A DNA stretch of 64,000 nucleotides from Wenyingzhuangia fucanilytica (GCF_001697185.1 NZ_CP014224.1:124001-188000), one strand, 5' to 3'; positions 44,816 to 54,116 are shown, counted from the stretch's first letter. Notes: generated by a model from the letters alone, not told the origin. Translations and numbers: made by a program.

Positions 44816-45907
44816 ATGCTACAAGTAAGTTTTTCAAGGGAAACTAATAACCAGTTTTTTAAAACTCTAAATCAAAGAGTTAATAAGTACTTTAAGGATA
44901 ATAACCTTAAACGTACAGGGAATTGGGTACTTTACTCAAAAGCTGTATTGATGTTTTCTTTATTGTTTATACCCTATCTAGCTTTGATGTTTTTCCCTAT
45001 GGGGAATGCTTATCGTATTTTGATGTGTGTATTAATGGGCTTAGGAATGGCAGGAGTAGGGATGAATGTGATGCACGATAGTAATCACGGATCTTTTTCT
45101 AGCAAATGGTGGGTAAACCAATTGATGGGAAACAGTATTTATATTCTTGCAGGAAATGTGTATAACTGGAAAGTACAACATAATTTATTGCACCATACAT
45201 ACACAAATATAGAAGGGATTGATGAGGATATTGATATACAAGGAGTAATACGTTTGTCTAAGCATGAGCCTTGGAAGCGTTTTCATAAGTATCAAAGATT
45301 TTATGCTTTCTTTTTATATGGTTTGTTAACCATACAATGGGCTTTGGTGGTAGATTTTAGACAAACACCTAAATACATCAAACACAAATTAAGTGCAGAG
45401 GGGGAGTTGAATCCTGCTAAAGAATGGACCCTTTTAATCATGACCAAAATAGTGTATTACTTATTTTGGTTGGCATTACCTTTATTAGTGATGCCAATTG
45501 CATGGTATCAATGGCTAATAGGATTTATGGTAATGCATTATGTAGCTGGTTTGGTATTAAGTGTTGTGTTCCAATTGGCACATATTACAGATGCTGTTGA
45601 GGTAATTTCTCCTGAGCAGTTAGAAAGTGAAAAAAGAAGTTGGGCTGCACATCAATTACAAGAAACAGCAAATTTTGCAACTAAAAACAAGGTGGTTTCT
45701 TTCTTTTTAGGAGGATTAAATTATCAAATAGAACACCATATATTTCCTACAATTTCGCATGTTCACTACAAAGACATTTCTAAAATTGTAAAAAAGACAG
45801 CCAAAGAGTTTGAGTTGCCATATCACGAATATGAAACAATAAAAGAAGCTTTAGCTGCACACATCAATCAGTTAATTATTTTAGGGAAACAACCCCAAAT
45901 GGGATAA
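44816..45907 (+). CDS. Membrane fatty-acid (acyl-CoA) desaturase
   Basis: Di-iron desaturase that introduces double bases into acyl chains, 363 residues with about four membrane segments. The three histidine boxes are HDSNHGS, HHTYTN and QIEHHIFP, in the standard order. The QIEHH form is typical of front-end/delta-5 to delta-9-like desaturases without a fused cytochrome b5. Regiospecificity cannot be read. The aminotransferase gene follows after 26 bases and may share its promoter. Confidence 0.9.
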   Translation: MLQVSFSRETNNQFFKTLNQRVNKYFKDNNLKRTGNWVLYSKAVLMFSLLFIPYLALMFFPMGNAYRILMCVLMGLGMAGVGMNVMHDSNHGSFSSKWWVNQLMGNSIYILAGNVYNWKVQHNLLHHTYTNIEGIDEDIDIQGVIRLSKHEPWKRFHKYQRFYAFFLYGLLTIQWALVVDFRQTPKYIKHKLSAEGELNPAKEWTLLIMTKIVYYLFWLALPLLVMPIAWYQWLIGFMVMHYVAGLVLSVVFQLAHITDAVEVISPEQLESEKRSWAAHQLQETANFATKNKVVSFFLGGLNYQIEHHIFPTISHVHYKDISKIVKKTAKEFELPYHEYETIKEALAAHINQLIILGKQPQMG

Positions 45908-45933
45908 AGAATATATAATAAGTAAATTTCACA

Positions 45934-47121
45934 ATGAAACAAGTTTTATCAGACAGAATTACGAGTTTACCAGCATCTGCTACATTAGCAATGGCTGCAA
46001 AAGCAAGAGAGTTAAAAACAGCTGGAAAAGATATCATTAGCTTAAGCTTAGGAGAACCAGATTTTAACACTCCAGATTATATTAAAGATGCAGCTATTCA
46101 AGCTATTAACGACAACTATAATTCTTATAGTCCAGTTGATGGTTATGCTGATTTAAAAGAGGCAATTTCTTTAAAGTTTAAAAGAGATAATAATTTAGAT
46201 TATAAGCCTAGTCAAATTGTTGTTTCTACAGGAGCAAAACAATCTTTGGCAAATATTACTCAAGTTTTGTTAAACCCAGGAGATGAGGTTTTGTTGCCTG
46301 CACCTTATTGGGTTTCTTATTCTGCATTAGGGATTTTAGGTGGAGCTACTTTTAAAGAAATTCCTTCTACTATTGAAAATGATTTTAAAATTACTCCTGA
46401 GCAATTAGAAGAAGCGATCTCTCCTAAAACTAAATTAATTTTCTTTAACTCTCCAAACAACCCAAGTGGAACTGTTTATACAGAGGAAGATTATAGAGCT
46501 TTGGCAGCAGTATTAGAAAAGTATCCAGATATTTATATTGTTTCTGATGAAATCTATGAACACATCAATTACGGAACACCAAACTTTAGTATTGCTTGTA
46601 TTCCATCTATGTACGATAGAACGATTACTGTAAACGGATTGGCAAAAGCATTTGCAATGACAGGTTGGAGAATTGGATATATTGGAGCGCCAGAGTGGAT
46701 TGCAAAAGCTTGTACAAAAATGCAAGGGCAAATTACTTCAGGAACTAACTGTATCGCTCAAAGAGCTGCAATTACTGCATTATCAGAGCCTGTTTCAAGA
46801 ATTGACTACATGGTAGTTGAGTTTGAAAAAAGAAGAAACATGATGTTAGAATTGTTAGGTGAAATTGAAGGATTTAAATTAAATGTTCCTAAAGGAGCTT
46901 TTTATATCTTCCCTGATGTTTCTGCTTTCTTAGGAAAAACAATTAAAGGTCATGCAATTAATACAGCAGCAGATTTTTCTATGTTGTTGTTAGAAGAGGC
47001 TAATGTTGCTACCGTATCTGGTGAAGATTTTGGAGCACCAACATGTATACGTATTTCTTATGCAGCTTCTGAAGCGCAATTAAGAGAGGCAGTAGCTAGA
47101 ATTAAATCAGTATTGTCATAA
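45934..47121 (+). CDS. Aspartate aminotransferase (class I, PLP-dependent)
   Basis: 395 residues, aminotransferase subgroup I-gamma. PLP Lys lies in VNGLAKAFAMTGWRIGY, and the typical LSLGEPDFNTP start, FNSPNNPSGT and the C-terminal CIRISYA with the substrate Arg are present. It probably interconverts aspartate and oxaloacetate, with some prephenate activity possible in this group. It ends in a strong terminator. Confidence 0.92.
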   Translation: MKQVLSDRITSLPASATLAMAAKARELKTAGKDIISLSLGEPDFNTPDYIKDAAIQAINDNYNSYSPVDGYADLKEAISLKFKRDNNLDYKPSQIVVSTGAKQSLANITQVLLNPGDEVLLPAPYWVSYSALGILGGATFKEIPSTIENDFKITPEQLEEAISPKTKLIFFNSPNNPSGTVYTEEDYRALAAVLEKYPDIYIVSDEIYEHINYGTPNFSIACIPSMYDRTITVNGLAKAFAMTGWRIGYIGAPEWIAKACTKMQGQITSGTNCIAQRAAITALSEPVSRIDYMVVEFEKRRNMMLELLGEIEGFKLNVPKGAFYIFPDVSAFLGKTIKGHAINTAADFSMLLLEEANVATVSGEDFGAPTCIRISYAASEAQLREAVARIKSVLS

Positions 47122-47145
47122 TTAGATAATTTTAATTTATATCAC

Positions 47146-47174
47146 AAAACCGCTTTTGAAACAAAAGCGGTTTT
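47146..47174 (+). terminator. Terminator of the aminotransferase gene
   Basis: A 13-bp perfect stem (47146-47158 with 47162-47174) with a 3-base loop and a T run. The -33 TTTG of the next promoter lies inside its left arm. Confidence 0.85.
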
Positions 47175-47183
47175 TTAATTTTG
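47155..47183 (+). promoter_or_regulatory. Promoter of the first OprO/P-like porin gene
   Basis: TTTG at 47155-47158, a 17-base spacer and TAATTTTG at 47176-47183. It overlaps the preceding terminator, and the -7 box starts in its T tract. Confidence 0.6.
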
Positions 47184-47202
47184 TATTAGATACTAAAACA
47201 TT

Positions 47203-48402
47203 ATGAAGTTAAATACCCCAGTACTATCCTTTATTTTATTTTTTCTTACAAATTCCCTTTTTGCTCAGGATGATAATGACTTTTCATTAGACCATGATCA
47301 AAACATAAAGTTAATATCCAATGAAAAGTCATTGAATATTGGAGGACGAATTATGTTTGACAATGCGGTGTTTTCCGAATCGAATCTGTTAAATGCTTCA
47401 TATGCAGAAAAGCAAATTAAAAGTGGTGAACAATTTAGAAGATTGTTTTTTTATGCAACGGGGGCGCTTTATTCTAATTTAGAATACAAATTACAGTTGA
47501 ATTTCATCAATGGTCAAGTAGGAATAAGAGATGCGTTTATAGGGCTTAAAAACGTTCCTATAGTGGGAAGAATTAGAATTGGTCAGGTAAAAGAACCTAT
47601 TAGGTTAGATGTTTTAAATAGTAGTAACTATTTAACTTTTTTAGAACGTTCTTTTAATACGGATTTTATGCCCATTCGTAATAGTGGAATTTTGTTGATG
47701 GATGATTATTACGAACACAGACTTTCTTATCAACTAGGAGCCTTTAGAAATTCAGATAAAAACACTGGGAATGATAAGATTGCTGATGACAGTTTTGTGG
47801 TTACAGGAAGGTTTACAGGGATGCCTATTTATGAACAAACAGAGTTTTTACATTTAGGAATTGCTGGTTCTTATAGAAAATATGATGATCATGAGTTTAA
47901 TGTAGATGCTAAACCAGAGGTAAATTTAAGTAACATTTCTTATGTAGCCATTACAGGCTTAACAGATGTGAATCATGTAAATATTGTTAACTCAGAAATA
48001 GCCTATAGTAACAAAGCTTTTAATTTTCAAGGAGAGTATATGTATGTTGATGTTAGACGTTATAATTCTGTAAATCATTTTTCTACCTACTATGGTCAGG
48101 TAAGTTGGTATCTTACCGGGGAGCATAAGCAAATAAAGAATCCTTACAGTATGTTCAACCGCTTTAGGCCTAAGCATAATCTTAGTGCGAACAAAAGTGG
48201 AGCTTGGGAACTTGCTTTTAGATATTCACACGTAGACATGAATCATAGAGATGTGGCTGGAGGTATTCAAGATGATTATACTCTTGGTTTAAATTGGTAT
48301 TTAAATCCGTATACAAGATTTATGTTTAATCAGATTTATGCCGATGTTTATGATAAAGGAAATGCAAACATCTCTCAGCTAAGAGTTCAGATAGATTTTT
48401 AA
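47203..48402 (+). CDS. OprO/OprP-like porin
   Basis: Outer-membrane beta-barrel of 399 residues with a signal peptide ending at SLFAQ (residue 22). The segments LNIGGRIMFDNAVF, LEYKLQLNF and RIRIGQVKEPIRLD are typical of the phosphate-selective porin O and P family, with C-terminal RVQIDF. It faces a second family member at 48458-49681 across a shared terminator. Phosphate or pyrophosphate selectivity is a family inference. Confidence 0.88.
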   Translation: MKLNTPVLSFILFFLTNSLFAQDDNDFSLDHDQNIKLISNEKSLNIGGRIMFDNAVFSESNLLNASYAEKQIKSGEQFRRLFFYATGALYSNLEYKLQLNFINGQVGIRDAFIGLKNVPIVGRIRIGQVKEPIRLDVLNSSNYLTFLERSFNTDFMPIRNSGILLMDDYYEHRLSYQLGAFRNSDKNTGNDKIADDSFVVTGRFTGMPIYEQTEFLHLGIAGSYRKYDDHEFNVDAKPEVNLSNISYVAITGLTDVNHVNIVNSEIAYSNKAFNFQGEYMYVDVRRYNSVNHFSTYYGQVSWYLTGEHKQIKNPYSMFNRFRPKHNLSANKSGAWELAFRYSHVDMNHRDVAGGIQDDYTLGLNWYLNPYTRFMFNQIYADVYDKGNANISQLRVQIDF

Positions 48403-48405
48403 TAT

Positions 48406-48441
48406 AAAAACGCCCTCTTTTACCAAAAAGAGGGCGTTTTT
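48406..48441. terminator. Bidirectional terminator between the two porin genes
   Basis: A 15-bp perfect stem (48406-48420 with 48427-48441), 6-base loop, A-rich and T-rich flanks, between convergent genes. Confidence 0.88.
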
Positions 48442-48457
48442 ATTTAGAATGTTTTTT

Positions 48458-49681
48458 CTAAAAATGAACTTCAAATTGTAATCTATATTGTAATCCATCC
48501 GAAGCACCATCAACAGTAGTATAGCTTAAATCTGTTTGAATTTTTAAGGCATGTCCTACAATGTATTTAGAGACTCCAACTGTATATTGTTCTTTGGTAT
48601 TGGCAATTCCTTTATAATCTACTTGACTATATCTTGTCGTTATTTCATAGTTGTTGTGAAATAAATATCCTGCAGTTAAATTATATCCTTTTCCTACTTT
48701 AACAGGATTTGTACCTATTGTGGTGTCATCTGCATTTCTATAAGCAAATTCTCCCATCATTGAATAACCATTGTGCTTGTACATAAAATCTACAAAAGAA
48801 GTATTTACATCCGTAGTAGCAAATACATGGTCTTCTGGGCTTCCACTATCGTCAATTAATTCTATAATACTTCCTTGACTTCCTCTTTGTCTAGAAGCTC
48901 TATCATTGTGATTGTAGGTTAGTCCCACGGATAGTTTTGGCTTAGGCTCTCTTTTTAAATCACCTCCTTTATAATCCCCTTTACTAGTAAAGGTTCCATA
49001 AGGTAAAAATTCTATTCTACTAGTGTATTGTTGACCTCCAACATTTCCAGTGGTAATGTTTCTTCCTTCTCCTTGAGTAATGGCAAAAACTTCTCTAATT
49101 AAAAACTGTTTACCAATGGTGTGATGGTTTCTTAATTGAAACCCCATATCTCTATCTAAAGTAAACTCTCTGTTTAAGATAGATCTGTCAACCAATTGCA
49201 TGTTTGCTGATGAAATTACACGTTCACGGTTACCAGGTAATTTGGTTTGACCTGCCCAGATTTCTAAGTTTTTATAAAAGTTCCATTTTAAAACGGCGTC
49301 TAAAATCAACTTAGGGCCAAGTTTAGTGTATTCATTAGAAGATCCTGTGTCGTTGTTAGACATTCCTAATTCAATTTTATATTTAACCTTTGGGCTTAAT
49401 ACAAATCCATCAAATTTTAATCTATATCTCCTAACTTTAGTGTCTGTCTGAAGGTTTTTTGGGTCAAAGTCAAAATTATTGTTTGCATCTGCATCCAAAC
49501 CTACAGAAGTAAGGTATTGCATACGCAATCCAAACTTCATGCTCCAAGTACTATCTTTAGCAACTGAATTAAAAATTCCCTTTCCAAATGTGTCTTTTCC
49601 TATCTTTTGAGCACTTAAGTTTGAGATGGTTAAGGTTAGAACGAGTAAAGTAAATAGTTTAGCTGTCTTCATGTTTTTCAT
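48458..49681 (-). CDS. Phosphate-selective porin (OprO/OprP family), probable Pho-regulated
   Basis: 407 residues (an alternative ATG at 49672 gives 404). A signal peptide ends at NLSAQ, followed by a beta-barrel with FGLRMQYL, RYRLKFDGFVLSPKVKYKIELGMS and WNFYKNLEIWAGQTKLPGNRERV, the OprO/P signature, and a C-terminal LQFEVHF. It lies downstream of the PiT transporter gene on the same strand but has its own promoter region of 247 bases with direct repeats of 11-bp period. Together they would move phosphate across both membranes. Confidence 0.88.
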   Translation of the reverse strand: MKNMKTAKLFTLLVLTLTISNLSAQKIGKDTFGKGIFNSVAKDSTWSMKFGLRMQYLTSVGLDADANNNFDFDPKNLQTDTKVRRYRLKFDGFVLSPKVKYKIELGMSNNDTGSSNEYTKLGPKLILDAVLKWNFYKNLEIWAGQTKLPGNRERVISSANMQLVDRSILNREFTLDRDMGFQLRNHHTIGKQFLIREVFAITQGEGRNITTGNVGGQQYTSRIEFLPYGTFTSKGDYKGGDLKREPKPKLSVGLTYNHNDRASRQRGSQGSIIELIDDSGSPEDHVFATTDVNTSFVDFMYKHNGYSMMGEFAYRNADDTTIGTNPVKVGKGYNLTAGYLFHNNYEITTRYSQVDYKGIANTKEQYTVGVSKYIVGHALKIQTDLSYTTVDGASDGLQYRLQFEVHF

Positions 49682-49691
49682 TAATGAAGTG

Positions 49692-49737
49692 CAAAACTAC
49701 GTTACTTTTTTGTTAACTAACGTTAATTCAATGTTAA
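49692..49737 (-). promoter_or_regulatory. Pho-box-like repeats and promoter of the phosphate porin gene
   Basis: On the minus strand a full -7 box, TAGTTTTG (49692-49699), has no -33 TTTG at the right distance. Directly upstream lie GTTA/TAAC half-sites starting (plus coordinates) at 49701, 49712, 49722 and 49733, spaced 11, 10 and 11. The core TTAACATTGAATTAACGTT matches the repeat upstream of the PiT gene. An activator site in place of the -33 box is the architecture of E. coli Pho promoters. Confidence 0.55.
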
Positions 49738-49848
49738 GATGTAAGGGTGTGGTTAAGGGAGGAATGTTATAGTAAAGGCTTCGTAGTTCTTGTTTGCTAA
49801 TGGATTTAGGCTTATGTCTCAGATAAAGTGAGTGTTAATTCAGTTCTC

Positions 49849-49869
49849 TAATGTTAAATTAATGTTAAC
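49849..49869 (-). promoter_or_regulatory. Second Pho-box-like direct repeat upstream of the porin
   Basis: Minus-strand TTAACATTAATTTAACATTA has two TTAACATT units 11 bases apart (GTTA at 49853 and 49864 on plus). It sits next to the PiT terminator, about 160 bases upstream of the porin promoter. Confidence 0.45.
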
Positions 49870-49870
49870 A

Positions 49871-49906
49871 AAAAATCCGTCTACATTTTTATGAAGACGG
49901 ATTTTT
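49871..49906 (-). terminator. Terminator of the PiT transporter gene
   Basis: A 12-bp perfect stem (49871-49882 with 49895-49906) followed by a T run on the minus strand, 22 bases after the stop codon. Confidence 0.85.
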
Positions 49907-49928
49907 GAATTATTGTTGATAAGGTGAC

Positions 49929-52178
49929 TTATCTTTTTACATTAGATTGTATTTCATTAATCAATTCAGATAAATTAATTAATGCCATAATTAAATCTTT
50001 AGATTCCATAATAATACCAAAGTGTAGAGTGGTGTTTTTTGGACTTGTTTCTACAGTTCTAATTCTATCAATTTGTTTTCCTAAAGAGTCAGAAACATTT
50101 TCTAATAAAGCTTGTTTCTTTTCTAAAATAATAGAAAGCTCATCAAAATTTTGTTCTTTTAAAACCAAAGAAATATCAGTTAATACAGCGTCTAATCCTT
50201 TCATGATTGCTTTTAAATCACTGATTTGTTCCTTGTTTAAAGGTTTGTGATTGTTATTAACGTGCTTGTAGCTAATTTTAGAAATATAGCTAATAGATTG
50301 AGAAATATCTTCTAAATATCCTAATACAGAAATGTAGAACTTACTTGCTTCAACAGAACTTTTCTCTAAAGATTTGATAAAATAGAAAACATCATTACGC
50401 AACTCGTCAATTTCTTGATTTAATTTGTTAACGTGCTTGTCATTTTTCTTTAGCTTGTCTAAGTTTTGATCAGCTAAGTTATTTACCACATTAGAGTAAA
50501 GTTTTTGTACTCTACCTAATACTTGTATAATGTGATCAGAGCTTTCATTAATTACTCCGTTAATCGTGTCTATAGTTTCTTTTTTGATAGCTTTTTTAGC
50601 TTCTTTTTCTTTTTCTTTTTGAGAGTGTTTAACGTAGTTTCTTCCAATTAAGAAAAGAACTGTTAAAAGTAAAATAGCAATCATTAATGGTCCTCCTAAA
50701 TTGATTAGGAAAGCAACAATAGCAGCAAAAGTAAAGGCTACAATAGCAGTTAAGAACCAACCACCAATTACGCTTAATACCCCTGCAATTCTATAAACAG
50801 CACTTTCTCTTCCCCAAGCTCTATCAGCCAAAGAAGTACCCATAGCTACCATAAATGTAACGTAAGTAGTAGATAAAGGCAGTTTTAAAGAAGTACCTAT
50901 AGAAATTAAAATACCTGCAACAACTAAGTTAATAGAGGCTCTTACCATATCAAAAGCAGGAACTTCGTAGCTCTTGTTTTTAGAGATGACAATAGAAGGT
51001 CTTTCGAATCTTGAATCTATATATTTTCTAGTTTTTTGAGGAATAAAAAAGTTTATTCCTGTATTGATTAACATACCAAATCTAACAATCCCTCTAGATG
51101 CTGGGTTAGGTTCAAACTTTTCATGTCCATCACCTTGTCTAGATAAGTTTACTCCAGTTTCAATAACAGTTTTTGCTTTTTTAGAAAACCATAAGGTAAC
51201 AACCATCACCCCTCCAGCAAATACTAATAATAGTGGGTTAGAAGGTACTTTTTCTGCTAAAATTCCCATAGAGAATTCATTGGCAGCTATACCAGAAACA
51301 GACCACGCTTGGAAAGAGTTCCATGCGGCAATTGGTACCCCTACAAAGTTTACCAAGTCGTTTCCAGAGAAAGCCATGGCTAAAGAAAAGGTTCCGATAC
51401 CAATAATTACTTTTAAAATATCAATTTTAAAAAGACTTATAAGTAATTGCGAGATTAAGGTCCAACCTAAAAATCCAAGAACAAGAATATTAAAAGTTTG
51501 TCCTTCAATTAAGTGTTTTGTGTTTGAGTAATAAGGCGTTCCTTTCATTCCTTTTACAAAAATGAAATATGTAATTGCAGTAATAGCCAAACCACCAAAG
51601 ATAGCGTTGATATAAGATTTTTTATCGTTTAAGTTAAAAGAGTATACAATTCTAGATAAGAATTGAACTAATGCTCCTACTGTAAAGGAAATAGCTACAG
51701 AGAGCAGAATTCCAAAAATAATAAGCAAGGCTTTTTCATGGTTGATGTATTGCCAAATATCAGCGATGTTTTTTGAGTCATCTCCAGATATTTTAATCAA
51801 TGCCATAGCAACAGCAGCTCCTAATAATTCAAATACAATAGAAACTGTAGTAGAAGTAGGCATTCCCAAGGTGTTAAAGATATCGAGTAACAAAATGTCT
51901 GTAATCATTACAGCCATAAATATGTACATGATTTCATCAAAATAAAATTGACTTGGAACAAAAATTCCTTTACGGGCTACTTCCATCATTCCGCTAGAAG
52001 TAACAGCACCTACAAGTACACCTATACTTGCAATAATCATTATCTTTTTTGGCGTTATTGCCTTAGATCCAATTGCTGAATTTAAAAAGTTAACGGCATC
52101 ATTACTAACACCAACTACTAAATCTATTGTGGCTAATACAGCCAAAGCAATGATCATTAAAAAATACACGTCTTCCAT
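49929..52178 (-). CDS. PiT-family inorganic phosphate transporter with PhoU-like C-terminal domain
   Basis: 749 residues. The N-terminal half and centre form the PiT (PF01384) sodium- or proton-coupled phosphate permease, with the duplicated signature GVSNDAVNFLNSAIGSKA near residue 25 and GNDLVNFVGVPIAAW near residue 270, and LPLSTTYVTFMVAMGTSLADRAWG. Residues about 530-749 are a soluble, helical, PhoU-like tail (ESSDHIIQVLGRVQKLYSNVV). It has its own promoter with a Pho-box-like repeat. The phosphate porin is next on the same strand. A regulatory role for the tail is inferred. Confidence 0.92.
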   Translation of the reverse strand: MEDVYFLMIIALAVLATIDLVVGVSNDAVNFLNSAIGSKAITPKKIMIIASIGVLVGAVTSSGMMEVARKGIFVPSQFYFDEIMYIFMAVMITDILLLDIFNTLGMPTSTTVSIVFELLGAAVAMALIKISGDDSKNIADIWQYINHEKALLIIFGILLSVAISFTVGALVQFLSRIVYSFNLNDKKSYINAIFGGLAITAITYFIFVKGMKGTPYYSNTKHLIEGQTFNILVLGFLGWTLISQLLISLFKIDILKVIIGIGTFSLAMAFSGNDLVNFVGVPIAAWNSFQAWSVSGIAANEFSMGILAEKVPSNPLLLVFAGGVMVVTLWFSKKAKTVIETGVNLSRQGDGHEKFEPNPASRGIVRFGMLINTGINFFIPQKTRKYIDSRFERPSIVISKNKSYEVPAFDMVRASINLVVAGILISIGTSLKLPLSTTYVTFMVAMGTSLADRAWGRESAVYRIAGVLSVIGGWFLTAIVAFTFAAIVAFLINLGGPLMIAILLLTVLFLIGRNYVKHSQKEKEKEAKKAIKKETIDTINGVINESSDHIIQVLGRVQKLYSNVVNNLADQNLDKLKKNDKHVNKLNQEIDELRNDVFYFIKSLEKSSVEASKFYISVLGYLEDISQSISYISKISYKHVNNNHKPLNKEQISDLKAIMKGLDAVLTDISLVLKEQNFDELSIILEKKQALLENVSDSLGKQIDRIRTVETSPKNTTLHFGIIMESKDLIMALINLSELINEIQSNVKR

Positions 52179-52200
52179 GGGGAAAATTTAAATTAGGGCT

Positions 52201-52248
52201 CAAAATTACTAAAAAAAAGCAAGTTCAAATGTTAATTAAATGTTATGA
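52201..52248 (-). promoter_or_regulatory. Promoter and Pho-box-like repeat of the PiT gene
   Basis: On minus, TTTG (52226-52229) and TAATTTTG (52201-52208) with a 17-base spacer form a full Bacteroidota promoter. Immediately upstream (52228-52246) is TAACATTTAATTAACATT, a direct repeat of 11-bp period that differs from the porin's at only two internal positions. Confidence 0.6.
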
Positions 52249-52281
52249 AATGTACATCCTATTTAAGTGCATTTCACAGTG

Positions 52282-52959
52282 TTAAAGTTTATTTTTTTGA
52301 GGGGTTACCATAAAATCTTTCAAATAAAACGGTTCAAAATAGGCTGTATCTTCAAAAGATTTATTTTGATATTTTTCTTCGGCTAAAACAGCCATTTCTT
52401 TTGCAGATGGAAATTTTTCATCAATAAAAACAGCATTTTTATGTTTAATGAGGTCTTTACATTTAGCAGCTCCATCTCCTAAAAAATAAACAGATTGCTC
52501 GTTTAATAAGTTTTGATAAGAAGTTTCATCAATAATTTCTGCTTCTGGATTTCTACTGTATTCGTAGTTCTGATTAAAAACAGCGCTATATACTTCTAAT
52601 CTTCTTGCATCAATCATAGGAACAATAATTCCTTGTTCAATACGAATACTTTTAGCTAAAGCTTTTAAAGTATCTACAGAAATTAATGGTTTGTTAATAG
52701 CATAAGCCAATCCTTTTGCAGTAGAAACACCAATTCTTAAACCTGTATATGATCCAGGACCTTTACCTACGGCAATAGCATCTAAATCTGTTGCCTTAAT
52801 GTTTTCGGATTTTAAAGCATCTTCTATAAAAACATGTAGCTTTTCGGCGTGTGAGTAGTCTCCGTTATTCTCTTCTTTTAAATAAAGACAAATACCATCT
52901 TTTGCTAGGCTTATAGAGCAGTTTTTGGTAGAGGTTTCTATATTTAGGATCAATGCCAT
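52282..52959 (-). CDS. tsaB: tRNA threonylcarbamoyladenosine biosynthesis protein TsaB
   Basis: 225 residues, ASKHA fold. Works with TsaD and TsaE to make t6A37 in ANN-decoding tRNAs. The N-terminal ILNIETSTKNCSISLA and the AVGKGPGSYTGLRIGVSTAKGLA segment are diagnostic. A minus-strand -7 match TATATTTG lies at 52977-52984. It stands apart in function from the phosphate-related genes on either side. Confidence 0.94.
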   Translation of the reverse strand: MALILNIETSTKNCSISLAKDGICLYLKEENNGDYSHAEKLHVFIEDALKSENIKATDLDAIAVGKGPGSYTGLRIGVSTAKGLAYAINKPLISVDTLKALAKSIRIEQGIIVPMIDARRLEVYSAVFNQNYEYSRNPEAEIIDETSYQNLLNEQSVYFLGDGAAKCKDLIKHKNAVFIDEKFPSAKEMAVLAEEKYQNKSFEDTAYFEPFYLKDFMVTPQKNKL

Positions 52960-53015
52960 GTGACTAGTTTTAAAAACAAATATACTTTACTATTCTTAAA
53001 ATTTTAAGATTAATT

Positions 53016-54065
53016 TTAGTTGTTTTCTTTGATAAGATAGCTATAAACAGGATAATGATCGCTATATCCACCTAAATAACTACTTCCCGAAAAACTTCTT
53101 TTAGGGCTTCCCTTGTAAGTTCCTTTTTGTAATGTCATATAATTGGGGTTAAATATTCCTGCTTTATAAAATTTAAATTGATGGTAGTTTTTGTTTAAAG
53201 TAATATAATTATCACTAAAAAATATTTGATCAAACAAAAAGAGTTCTCCTTGATAAGTTAAGGTGTTAAAACCATTTTTAAACATCTTTTCAAAAGGGTT
53301 GTATAGGTCTCCTGGTTTTAATTTGGTCTTAGAGTTCTTGGTGTTTAATATTTTTTTAAAGCTTTTGTCTGTTGGGTTGTCGTTAAAATCTCCCATTCCA
53401 ATAATTTTGGCATTAGGTTCTTCTTCGTGAATTAAGTCAATAATCGCTAAATTTCTTTTGGCAACATGCTCTCTTAAAATACTGCTTTTTTGAGCTCCTC
53501 CTCGCCTTGATGGCCAATGATTTACCAAAACGTGTATTTTTTCATCAATCAAATAGCCAGTAATCCAAAGAATATCTCGAGTGTGAATTTTAACATTGTT
53601 GTGATATAAGTTTGCTGGAATGGCTTCGCTATGTGTGGGTTTAAAAACTTCTTTGTTATATAACAATGCAGTGTCTATACCACGAAGATCTGGTGAGTCA
53701 AAATGAATAATTCCGTAGTGATAATTACTCAAAGGAGGAGTTGCAATTAAATCTTCTAAAACTTTTCGGTTTTCTACTTCTGCTACTCCAATAATAGATG
53801 GTGGTAATTTGTTTTGCTCTTTTCCTATTTCGCAAAGTACTTGAGAAAGTTTTGATAGTTTGTCTTGGTAAATTTCTTTTCGATTAGATTTTATTTCCAT
53901 CATTGGACTTAGTTCATCCAATTTGTTTGGGTCGTTAATAGTATCAAAGAGATTTTCAAGATTGTAAAACGCAACGGTTTGAACGATATATGATTTCTGT
54001 GCATAAAAACTACTGTAACAGAGGGTTAAAACAATGAGTGTTATTTGATTGATTTTCGATAGCAT
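53016..54065 (-). CDS. Secreted endonuclease/exonuclease/phosphatase-family protein
   Basis: 349 residues with a signal peptide ending at SFYAQ. The EEP catalytic pattern is complete: FYNLENLFDT (Asn), VAEVENRKVLEDL (Glu), LVNHWPSRRGG (His), GMGDFNDNPTD (Asp, Asn) and GGYSDHYPVY (Asp, His). It should cut nucleic acids or a phosphodiester in the periplasm or outside. It is divergent by 51 bases from a TonB receptor gene that is followed by a DUF5689 lipoprotein, which suggests a joint role in using extracellular nucleic acid or another phosphodiester. That link is inference. Confidence 0.88.
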   Translation of the reverse strand: MLSKINQITLIVLTLCYSSFYAQKSYIVQTVAFYNLENLFDTINDPNKLDELSPMMEIKSNRKEIYQDKLSKLSQVLCEIGKEQNKLPPSIIGVAEVENRKVLEDLIATPPLSNYHYGIIHFDSPDLRGIDTALLYNKEVFKPTHSEAIPANLYHNNVKIHTRDILWITGYLIDEKIHVLVNHWPSRRGGAQKSSILREHVAKRNLAIIDLIHEEEPNAKIIGMGDFNDNPTDKSFKKILNTKNSKTKLKPGDLYNPFEKMFKNGFNTLTYQGELFLFDQIFFSDNYITLNKNYHQFKFYKAGIFNPNYMTLQKGTYKGSPKRSFSGSSYLGGYSDHYPVYSYLIKENN

Positions 54066-54116
54066 GTTTTTTTGAAATTAAAAATAACTTAATTTAGAAA
54101 GAAAAGGAAAAGAAAA

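Noticed and set aside
51064-51531. A 155-codon plus-strand frame opposite the PiT gene
   Set aside because: It lies wholly within a well-supported membrane transporter gene and shows no recognisable domain.
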